Shown here: positions 1 through 5,542 of the stretch, one piece after another | Numbering within the stretch: the first letter of the stretch is position 1 | Layout of the letters: the number at the start of each line of letters is the position of its first letter | Assembly (NCBI GenBank): GCA_937967875.1 | Contig: CALBTQ010000828.1 | Span: 1-5,542 of the forward strand | Direction of reading: 5' to 3' | From: an uncultured Pseudomonadota bacterium | GTDB lineage: Bacteria > Lernaellota > Lernaellaia > Lernaellales > Lernaellaceae | Length of the DNA stretch: 5,542 nt | Notes under the pieces: generated by a model | The model's input: the letters and a program-made list of their open reading frames with translations, nothing else | Told to the model about the DNA's origin: nothing | The model's database searches: none | Made by a program: the position numbers and the translations under genes

Positions 1-3000
1 AACATCGGCCGCCTGGAAGCGGCGATGGATATTTTGTATTCGTTCGTCGGCCTGGAACGCGCCGAGGGCAACCTCGACGAGGCCAAGGCGTTTGCGCAGG
101 AGATGCTGGTCATTTCCGAGGAAGACCGGCGCGCGCTTTTGGCGCTGACGGAAATCGCCGTGCAAACCGGCGACGCGATCGCGGGCGCGGACGGCTTCCT
201 CAAGCTGGCCGAGATGTCCGAACGCGACGGGCAGGCGGACGATGCGGAAAGCTTCTACGGCCGCGTGCTCGAACTGGATCAGGCCAACGTGACCGCGCAC
301 GAGCGCATCAAGCAGTTGCTGATCGACCGCGGCGACGAGAACGGCGCGATCGAACACATCTTCGCGCTGGCCGATCTGGCGGTGCGCGAAGGCGACACGG
401 CGCGGGCCGAGGCCTGCTACCGCGAAGTGCTCACGCTCGACGAAAACAACGAACCGGCGCTGGAGCAGTTGGTCAGTCTGTTCGTCGCCGCCGGCGAAGG
501 CGAGAAGGCCATTCCCGAGATGTTCGGCCTGGCCCGCACGGCCAACGCCAAGGACGATTACGCGAAGGCGGAAAAGTACCTCAACCAGATTCTCGATCTG
601 GATCCGGAAAACACGCAGGCGATCGAGCTGCTCAGCCAGGTGCACATCAACGCCGGCGACACCGGTCAGGCGGTCAGCGAGCTGTTCACGCTCGAAGCCG
701 CCGCCGACGCCAAGGGCGACTACGAGGGCGCGCTGGAGCTGGTCGGCCGCATTCTGGAACTCGAGCCGGACAACCTGTCGGCGCTCAACAAAAAGGCCGA
801 CCTGGAAGAAGTGCTCGAACGCGAAGGGCAGGTGCTCGACACGCTGCTCACCCTGGCGCGCGTGCAGCAGGATCGCAACCTGTGGGAAGACGCCGAGCGC
901 ACCTTGCGCCGGGTGATCAAGCTGGACAAGCAAAACCAGGCGGCGCACGAAATGCTCGTCGATCAGTTGCAGCGCGAGGAAAACAAGCGTGGCGTGATCG
1001 ACGAACTGTTGCGCTTCAACGCGCCGGTGCTTGAAGGCGAGGACGACGAGGCGATCGCCGATCTGGCCAACCGCATCCTGGCGCTGGATTCGAAGTTCGA
1101 ACGCGCGCACCGACTGCTGGTCGACGCGTACAAGCGCCAGGGCGACACCGCCGGGGCGATCGACGAACTGTTCGTGCTGGCCGATCTGGCCGAGCAGGAC
1201 GGACGCGCGGCCAACGCCGAAGCGCTGTACAAGGAAATTCTGGCCATCGACGACACCAACGTGATCGCGGTGGAAAAACTGACGGCGATCTTCACCGACA
1301 GCGACCGCACGGACGAGGCGGTGCGTTTGCAGCTCAACTACGGCGACGCGCTGCAGGTCGGCGACGAGGGCGCGGCGGCGCGCGAAGCCTACGAGCACGC
1401 GTTGCAGTTGGACGCGCAGAACGAGGACGCGCTGCGCAAGTTGAAGGAAAGCTACCTGGAAGACGCCGACCTGGCCGAAGCGGTCGAGGTGCTCTTCCGC
1501 TCGATCGAGGTCTTCGACGCGAAGGGGCAGGACGCCAAGGCCGTCGCGGCGCTGGAGGAAATTCTCGATCACGACGAGCGCAACGAGAAGGCGCTCGCTG
1601 ATCTCAAGGGACGTTATCTCGCCGCCGGCCAGACCGACAAGGCCGTCGAGATGCTCTTCGCCGCCGACAAACAAATGGGCGATCAGTGGGACGACGCGCG
1701 GCGCATCGCGAACATGGAAGACGTGCTGGGCATGCAGGCCGGCAACGAGCGCGCTTTGCGGCGGATCATGGAATTGCAGGAAAGCGCCGGAGCGGCCGAG
1801 CAGGTCATGGTCTCGATGCTGCGGCTGGCTGAAATGCACGCCGCGGCGGGCGATCAGGAAGCGCTGGAAAAAGATTATCGGCAGATCCTGTCGCGCGACG
1901 CCGAGCACACCGAGGCGCGCCGTCGCCTGTGCGATCTGTATCGCGAGCGCGGCGACGTCGAGGCGCTGTCCGCCGAGTTGTTCGCACTGGCCGATCAGCT
2001 CCGCCGTCGCTCGGAGTTCGTCGACGCACAGCAGGCGCTGATGGACATCGTCGACGCCGGCGTGCACAAGGAACGCGCGCTGCAGCAACTCGCCGATCTC
2101 TACGGCGCGATGGGCGACGCGGAGAAACAGCGCGAGGCGCGTTACGACCTGGCGACCAACGCGCGCCAGAGCGGCGATACCGGCGCGGCCGAGGAAATCT
2201 ATCTGGAAATCCTGCGCGAGGATCCGGACGACGTGCTGGGCCGCGAGCAACTCATCGATCTGTACGCCGAGCACGAGCGCACCGGCGAGGCGGCGCAGCA
2301 GGCGTTGATCCTGGCCGACAAGGCGCGCAAGGTTGGCGACACGGAAGCGGCGATCGAGCGCTACAACCAGGTGCTGTTGTACGATCCGTCGCAGACCAAG
2401 GCCCGCGCGCGGCTCAAGAAGCTGTTCCTGCAGGCCGAGCGCACCGACGAAGCCGTGCAGCAACTGCGCGCGCTGGCCGACGCGGCGCACGAGGCCGGCG
2501 AGTTCGAGGCGGTCGAGGATTCGCTGCGCGAGATGTTGCAGTATCAGCCCGACAACAACAACGTGCGCAACGAGTTGATCGCCTTGTACGAGAACACCGA
2601 ACAGAACGACAAGGCGGTCATCGAGCTGCTGGCGATGTCTGATCGCATCGCCGAGGCCGGTCAGGCGGACGAAGCGCTGGCGCTGGTCGAGCGCGCGGTG
2701 CAACGGCAGCCCGACAGCGAAGCGGCGCAGCATCGCCTCAAGGACGCGTATGTGCACGCGGGCGAAACGGCGAAGGCCATCGATTCGCTGTTCCGTCTTT
2801 ATGAAATCGAAGTGCGCGCCAACCGCCGCCACAGCGCGGAAAAGGCGCTGCGCGAAATCCTCGCGCTCGATCCGTCCAACACAGAAGCCAAGGAAAAGGT
2901 CTTCGACCTGTTCAAGCTTGGCGCGACGGTCGAGGAGCAGATCGCCGATCTGCTGGCCCAGGCCGAGGAAGCCACGACGCTGGGCGATCGGCAGACGGCC

Positions 3001-4599
3001 GAGCAAGTTCTCAACCGCGTGCTGTCGATCGACCCGGAGCAGGCCGAGGCCCGCGTGCGGCTCAAGTCGCTGTACGCCGAGCCGGTGGCGGCGCCCGGAC
3101 CGGTCGTCGAACATCCGGCGTCCGTCGAAGTCGAAGCGGCCGAGGCCGAAGCCGGCGTGTTCGAGGATCTGGATCTAACCAAGTCCGCCACGGGCATCGA
3201 AGAGGACATCGCGATCGATTGGGGCGAGCCGGAAGCGGTCGACCGGATGGTCGATGCGGATAAACTGCGGGTCGACGCCGCGGTCGAAGTCGACGTGTTC
3301 GACGAAGTCGGCGAAGAGGATGTGGAGTCGGTTGACGTGTTCGGCGAAATGCCGGGCGAACGCGCCGCCGAGCCCGAAGCGGTCGATGTTTTCGCCGCCG
3401 ACGAAGCGGCGATCGAGGACGAGCCCGTTGTTGAAGAGGAAGAGGTTCTCGCCGAGACCGAACCGGAAATCGAAGTCGAACTTTTCAGCGAGCCCGCGCC
3501 CGCGGTTGAAGAGGAAGAAGTCCTCGCCGAAGCCGAGCCGATGATCGAGGAAGACTTGTTCGCCGAGCCCGCGCCTGTTGAGGCCGAGGCAGAGCCGGTC
3601 ATCGAAGAAGACCTGTTCGCCGAACCCGCGCCCGTCGAGGTCGAAGCCGAAGCCGAGCCGGTCGAGGAATTCGAGAAAGCCGCCGCCGATCTGTTCGCCA
3701 AGGCCGAGCAGGTCGAGCCGCCCCAAGCCGAGGAAGGCGTCAAGATGGCCCGCACGGCCGCTGTGATGTTCGACTCGGTCGAAGTTTCCAGCGAAGACTT
3801 CATGGCGACGGGCGAAGTGCCGGTCAAGCCGATCAAGGAAAAGGCGGTGGTCGAAAGCCGCATTCTGGAAGAGTTCCGCGAGCCGGAAACGGCCGCCCCG
3901 ACGGTCAAGGCCGAGGAAGGCCTGGCCGATCTGCTGGGCGACCTGGGTCTGGAAACCGAAGCGGCGCCGATCGAGGAGCCCGCGGCCGAAGAGGGCATGG
4001 GCGACCTGATGGACGACATCTTCGGCAAGGTCGAAAAACCGGCGGCTGCGGCGGGCGATTCGCTCGACGATCTGATCGGCGGTCTGACCGACGAAACTTC
4101 GGGCGAAGGCGAAGCGGTCGACGATATCTTCCAGTCCTTCGTCGACAGCCTGGGCGATCAGGCGCGCGGCGGCACGACCCAGTCGCACTACGAACTGGGC
4201 ATCGCCTTCCGCGAGATGGATTCGATCGAGGAAGCCATCGCCGAATACGAAAAAGCGCTGGCGCTGGACATGGGCGAACTGGCCTTCGAAATCAACTACG
4301 AACTGGGGCAGTGCTACGTCAGCCTGAACAAATACGACATGGCCACCGAGTACCTGGAAAGCGCGTTGAGCGAAGGCGCCGACGACGAACAGGCGATGCT
4401 CGACCTGACCTTCGACCTGGCCGTGTGCCTTAAACAGATCGGCGAGTTGGACGAGGCGAAGGAATACTTCGTCAAGGTCGATGCAAAATCCAGCAACTAC
4501 CGCGGCGCGAAAGCCGAAATCGCCGAATGCGAAAAGGGCAAGAAGAAAGGCAAAAAGAAGAAAAAGGGAGACGACGACGACAACATCGGATTCCTATGA
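1..4599 (+). CDS. Giant TPR-like repeat scaffold protein, 5'-truncated
   Basis: The frame is open from base 1 to the TGA at 4597-4599, giving 1532 visible residues (residue 1 = codon at base 1). The first ATG (base 25, residue 9) is not the start: it lies inside the first helix of a repeat, and the residues before it (GRLEAA) already fit the repeat consensus, so the N-terminus lies upstream. In order: 19 TPR-like repeats of 54 residues (3-1028); an acidic Glu/Ala/Pro-rich linker (1029-1388); about three canonical TPRs (1392-1512); and a Lys-rich then Asp-rich tail ending IGFL. No transmembrane segment or catalytic motif is visible, and a signal peptide cannot be judged. TPR solenoids are known protein-binding scaffolds, so an assembly or adaptor role is inferred. 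The stop overlaps the start of an ExeA-type ATPase gene, suggesting joint function. Precise function is unknown. The reading frame and repeat nature are near certain. Confidence 0.95.
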   Translation, partial: NIGRLEAAMDILYSFVGLERAEGNLDEAKAFAQEMLVISEEDRRALLALTEIAVQTGDAIAGADGFLKLAEMSERDGQADDAESFYGRVLELDQANVTAHERIKQLLIDRGDENGAIEHIFALADLAVREGDTARAEACYREVLTLDENNEPALEQLVSLFVAAGEGEKAIPEMFGLARTANAKDDYAKAEKYLNQILDLDPENTQAIELLSQVHINAGDTGQAVSELFTLEAAADAKGDYEGALELVGRILELEPDNLSALNKKADLEEVLEREGQVLDTLLTLARVQQDRNLWEDAERTLRRVIKLDKQNQAAHEMLVDQLQREENKRGVIDELLRFNAPVLEGEDDEAIADLANRILALDSKFERAHRLLVDAYKRQGDTAGAIDELFVLADLAEQDGRAANAEALYKEILAIDDTNVIAVEKLTAIFTDSDRTDEAVRLQLNYGDALQVGDEGAAAREAYEHALQLDAQNEDALRKLKESYLEDADLAEAVEVLFRSIEVFDAKGQDAKAVAALEEILDHDERNEKALADLKGRYLAAGQTDKAVEMLFAADKQMGDQWDDARRIANMEDVLGMQAGNERALRRIMELQESAGAAEQVMVSMLRLAEMHAAAGDQEALEKDYRQILSRDAEHTEARRRLCDLYRERGDVEALSAELFALADQLRRRSEFVDAQQALMDIVDAGVHKERALQQLADLYGAMGDAEKQREARYDLATNARQSGDTGAAEEIYLEILREDPDDVLGREQLIDLYAEHERTGEAAQQALILADKARKVGDTEAAIERYNQVLLYDPSQTKARARLKKLFLQAERTDEAVQQLRALADAAHEAGEFEAVEDSLREMLQYQPDNNNVRNELIALYENTEQNDKAVIELLAMSDRIAEAGQADEALALVERAVQRQPDSEAAQHRLKDAYVHAGETAKAIDSLFRLYEIEVRANRRHSAEKALREILALDPSNTEAKEKVFDLFKLGATVEEQIADLLAQAEEATTLGDRQTAEQVLNRVLSIDPEQAEARVRLKSLYAEPVAAPGPVVEHPASVEVEAAEAEAGVFEDLDLTKSATGIEEDIAIDWGEPEAVDRMVDADKLRVDAAVEVDVFDEVGEEDVESVDVFGEMPGERAAEPEAVDVFAADEAAIEDEPVVEEEEVLAETEPEIEVELFSEPAPAVEEEEVLAEAEPMIEEDLFAEPAPVEAEAEPVIEEDLFAEPAPVEVEAEAEPVEEFEKAAADLFAKAEQVEPPQAEEGVKMARTAAVMFDSVEVSSEDFMATGEVPVKPIKEKAVVESRILEEFREPETAAPTVKAEEGLADLLGDLGLETEAAPIEEPAAEEGMGDLMDDIFGKVEKPAAAAGDSLDDLIGGLTDETSGEGEAVDDIFQSFVDSLGDQARGGTTQSHYELGIAFREMDSIEEAIAEYEKALALDMGELAFEINYELGQCYVSLNKYDMATEYLESALSEGADDEQAMLDLTFDLAVCLKQIGELDEAKEYFVKVDAKSSNYRGAKAEIAECEKGKKKGKKKKKGDDDDNIGFL
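7..3084 (+). repeat. Array of 19 coding repeats, exactly 54 residues (162 bp) each
   Basis: The motif ILxLD ends at residue 39 and recurs every 54 residues up to 1011 (codons at base 115 + 162n, n = 0-18), with no indel. Each unit has three helices. Helix 1 resembles AIxELFxLADxAExxGD, helix 2 resembles AExxYxxILxLDPxN, and helix 3 resembles xxALxxLxxLYxxxGD. Helix 1 plus helix 2 looks like one TPR, and helix 3 plus the next helix 1 looks like another, so a unit equals roughly one and a half TPRs. The landmarks Ala at -31, Gly near -16, Asn at +3, Ala at +6, Leu at +10 and Gly at +18 relative to the ILxLD Asp persist in most units. DNA copies have diverged strongly; only short stretches such as gctggccgatctggc are shared (bases 367-381 and 1177-1191). 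This points to an old expansion held at fixed length. The array runs off the left edge, so the total number is unknown. Confidence 0.9.
3085..4164 (+). other. Acidic low-complexity linker region of the scaffold protein
   Basis: Residues 1029-1388 carry no helical-repeat signature. They are dominated by Glu, Ala, Pro, Val and Asp and are probably largely disordered. Set in this background are short acidic-aliphatic-Phe peptides of the form [D/E][V/L/I]F, with Phe codons at bases 3298, 3340, 3391, 3484, 3559, 3616, 3694, 4021 and 4129. Related ADLLGDLG and DDLIGGL peptides lie near bases 3925 and 4066. The part around bases 3745-3890 is less acidic (MARTAAVMFDSVEVSSEDF and onward) and could hold a small folded or binding element. 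The region joins the 54-residue array to the C-terminal TPRs and probably acts as a flexible tether or a peptide-docking segment. Long open frames on the opposite strand here are a by-product of this composition. Confidence 0.8.
3430..3636 (+). repeat. Short tandem repeats within the acidic linker (25-residue type)
   Basis: Two consecutive 25-residue (75-bp) units cover residues 1144-1168 and 1169-1193. Both begin VEEEEVLAE and end with a Phe-x-Glu-Pro-Ala-Pro peptide. A third, shorter unit (residues 1194-1212, 19 residues) repeats the EPVIEEDLFAEPAPV portion. Nucleotide similarity between units is visibly high, for example gttgaagaggaagaggttct against gttgaagaggaagaagtcct. This part of the linker was therefore duplicated more recently than the 54-residue repeats. 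Such segments commonly vary in copy number between strains. Short-read assembly could also have miscounted the copies, though they are divergent enough to be resolved. Confidence 0.75.
4174..4536 (+). other. C-terminal TPR domain of the scaffold protein
   Basis: Residues 1392-1512 contain about three canonical TPR helix pairs. The first is SHYELGIAFREMDS with IEEAIAEYEKALALD, the second is INYELGQCYVSLNK with YDMATEYLESALSE, and the third is LTFDLAVCLKQIGE with LDEAKEYFVKV. The classic TPR positions are filled: small Gly/Ala at position 8, an aromatic near 11, Ala at 20 and Ala at 27. The spacing of roughly 34-38 residues differs clearly from the 54-residue period of the N-terminal array, so this is a separate domain. 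From general recall, several deltaproteobacterial multi-TPR proteins end in a similar TPR block after an acidic linker. Its partner is unknown. Confidence 0.85.
4534..4596 (+). other. Charged C-terminal tail: Lys block, Asp block, hydrophobic end
   Basis: The final 21 residues (1512-1532) contain ten lysines interspersed with glycine, then four consecutive aspartates, then N-I-G-F-L and the stop. A Lys-rich stretch after a strongly acidic protein could bind nucleic acid, acidic phospholipid or the protein's own acidic linker. The short hydrophobic end resembles a docking peptide. These roles are inference; only the composition is seen. The DNA is A/G-rich here (bases 4534-4570), so a purine tract lies just upstream of the next gene. 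Confidence 0.6.
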
Positions 4600-4601
4600 T
4601 G
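4586..4601 (+). promoter_or_regulatory. Overlapping stop/start junction (ATGATG), likely translational coupling
   Basis: The ATG at 4596-4598 overlaps the TGA stop of the scaffold gene at 4597-4599. A second in-frame ATG follows directly at 4599-4601. The only Shine-Dalgarno-like bases at suitable distance are a weak GGA at 4588-4590, five bases before the first ATG and eight before the second. A stronger GGGAG at 4566-4570 is too far upstream. Ribosomes finishing the scaffold gene therefore probably reinitiate here, tying ATPase output to scaffold translation. Which of the two ATGs is used cannot be told, and the difference is one methionine. Confidence 0.55.
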
Positions 4602-5499
4602 AACTACCTTGATTTCTTCGGTCTGCGCCGCGAACCGTTTTCCAATGCGCCCGACCGGCGCTTCTACTGGAACGGCGAAGCCCATCAGCAGGCGCTGACC
4701 AAACTGGCTTTTGCGCTTGAACAACGGCGCGGCCTGAGCGTGGTTACCGGGGGCATCGGCACCGGCAAAACCACCCTGGCGCGCCGTTTGTTCGAAAACC
4801 TCAACGATCGCCGCTACCACAAAGCGCTGCTGGTGGTCATTCACTCCGAGGTGACCGCCGATTGGCTGCTGCACCGCATCGCCCAACTGCTGGGCGTGAC
4901 CGATCCGAAAATGAACAAGCTCGAGGTGCTCAGCCAGATCTACGAGCGCCTGCGCCAGATCGACGAGGAAGGGCGGATCGTCGCGCTGCTCATCGACGAG
5001 GCGCAGATGCTGGGCACGCGCGAGCTGATGGAGGAATTCCGCGGCCTGCTCAACATCGAGGTGCAAGAGCGCAAGTTGATCAACTTTGTCTTCCTCGGTC
5101 TGCCCGAAGTTGAAGACAACCTGCGGCTGGACGAACCGTTGCGCCAGCGCGTCGCCGTGCGCGTCAAACTCAGCCATCTGGACGAAGAGGAAACGCGCAG
5201 CTACATCGCGCACCGCATCAACATCGCCGGCGGCAAGAAGGGCGTTTTCGCGCCCGACACGGTGGCGCGCATTCACCATTTCAGCAAGGGCGTGCCGCGG
5301 GTGGTCAACGCCATCTGCGACAACCTGCTGTTGGAAGGATTTCTGACCAAGACCAAATCGCTGACCCCGCCGATGGTCGACAAGGTCGCGGCCGATCTGG
5401 ATCTGCGTCCCGAGGACGAGGATCCGCTGGCCGCCGTGCTGGGGCTCCGCGCCGACACCAAACCCGCCGGGCGCGCGGCCGAGTGGAAAGAGGTCGATC
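4596..5499 (+). CDS. ExeA/GspA-family AAA+ ATPase, 3'-truncated
   Basis: 301 residues are visible. The start MMNYLDFFGLRREPF matches the typical ExeA/GspA opening (YLEFFGLxExPF), followed by PDRRFYW and EAHQQAL. Walker A is GGIGTGKTT (residues 52-60) and Walker B is VALLIDEAQ (129-137). A sensor-1-like segment is INFVFLGLPE (162-171), the arginine-finger motif is LRQRV with R185, and the sensor-2-like lid segment is GVPRVVNAICDNLLLEGF (232-249). All key residues are present, so an active P-loop ATPase is expected. Relatives include ExeA/GspA of type II secretion, MshM of MSHA pili and the XrtA-associated ATPase of exosortase/polysaccharide loci. Many carry a C-terminal transmembrane plus peptidoglycan-binding or SPOR-like domain, which would lie beyond the break. 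The family is confident; the pathway is not, so no symbol is given. The gene overlaps the upstream scaffold gene by four bases. From base 5500 the sequence is adapter, so the apparent TGA at 5520-5522 is not a real stop. Confidence 0.93.
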
Positions 5500-5542
5500 A
5501 GATCGGAAGAGCACACGTCTGAACTCCAGTCACCGAATACGA
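5500..5542 (+). other. Illumina TruSeq adapter plus index read-through (not genomic)
   Basis: Bases 5500-5533 match the 34-base TruSeq i7-side adapter, which begins AGATCGGAAGAGC and ends CTCCAGTCAC. The next eight bases, CGAATACG (5534-5541), occupy the i7 index position, and the final A (5542) would be the first base of the constant part after it. Genomic sequence ends at 5499, and the A at 5500 may itself be the A-tail from library preparation. The adapter creates a false protein end IGRAHV and a false stop for the ATPase. On the minus strand it creates a false ORF start reading MCSSDL. Confidence 0.97.

Noticed and set aside
1929..2642. Plus-strand frame of 237 codons within the repeat array
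   Set aside because: Arg/Gly/Ala-rich shadow in another frame, typical of GC-rich DNA. The main frame keeps the 54-residue register through it without a break.
7..3084. Possible frameshifts or a misassembled repeat collapse in the array
   Set aside because: All 19 anchors keep the same frame and exact spacing, and the units are too divergent at DNA level for short reads to collapse.
2799..4188. Long minus-strand open frames (2799-4028 and 3175-4188) opposite the linker
   Set aside because: They mirror the low-complexity Glu/Ala/Pro codons of the plus strand. One is a Ser/Ala/Thr-rich product and the other a Phe/Leu/Arg/Gly-rich one, with no domain. The plus frame is continuous with the repeats on both sides.
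4527..4595. Upstream ATG at 4527 as the start of the ATPase
   Set aside because: It would add a Lys/Arg/Glu-rich segment that is only the out-of-frame reading of the scaffold's Lys-rich tail. The family's characteristic N-terminus begins at the ATGATG at 4596-4601.
4596..5499. AAA+ ATPase as a transposition protein (TniB/IstB-like) marking a mobile element
   Set aside because: The N-terminal YLDFFGL motif and the GVPRVVNAICDNLLLEGF segment fit the ExeA/GspA branch. No transposase, terminal inverted repeat or composition shift is present.
1..5499. CRISPR array, tRNA, rRNA, riboswitch or terminator
   Set aside because: There is no intergenic space. The repeats are coding and divergent, and no RNA-gene sequence or hairpin followed by a T-run was recognised by eye.
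4497..5516. Minus-strand open frame of 339 codons opposite the ATPase
   Set aside because: Its start (MCSSDL) lies in the adapter, its composition is that of an antisense shadow, and the plus strand carries a complete set of AAA+ motifs.
5497..5522. ATPase ending at the TGA at 5520-5522
   Set aside because: The stop and the six residues before it come from adapter sequence.

Overview
The window is a GC-rich bacterial fragment carrying two plus-strand, head-to-tail genes and no intergenic space. It looks like a whole short contig that is cut at both ends. The left edge lies inside a coding sequence. The right edge runs into Illumina TruSeq adapter (5500-5542), so only bases 1-5499 are genomic. 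No RNA gene, mobile element, CRISPR array, promoter or terminator is visible. The gene types (a very long TPR-like protein followed by an ExeA/GspA-type AAA+ ATPase), the high GC and the strong G/C third-position bias suggest a deltaproteobacteria-like lineage (Myxococcota, Desulfobacterota, Bdellovibrionota or a related uncultured phylum). That placement is an inference of low to moderate confidence.

Bases 1-4599 encode at least 1532 residues of a giant helical-repeat scaffold whose N-terminus is missing. Residues are numbered here from the codon at base 1. Residues 3-1028 are 19 consecutive TPR-like repeats, each exactly 54 residues (162 bp), with no insertion or deletion between units. Each unit reads as three helices instead of the two of a normal 34-residue TPR. 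This is the most unusual thing in the window. Next comes a 360-residue acidic, Glu/Ala/Pro-rich linker (residues 1029-1388). It holds short internal repeats and at least nine copies of an acidic-aliphatic-Phe peptide. A separate C-terminal domain of about three ordinary TPRs follows (1392-1512), ending in a Lys-rich then Asp-rich tail with a hydrophobic end.

The second gene starts within the stop of the first (ATGA overlap at 4596-4599). It encodes an ExeA/GspA-family AAA+ ATPase with intact Walker A, Walker B, arginine-finger and sensor-2-like motifs. Its coding sequence is broken by the adapter after residue 301, so its C-terminal domain, if any, is unknown.

The overlap suggests co-translation and a shared function: a cytoplasmic repeat scaffold with an ATPase that may work on envelope, secretion, pilus or polysaccharide export machinery. 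The sequence does not say which of these.
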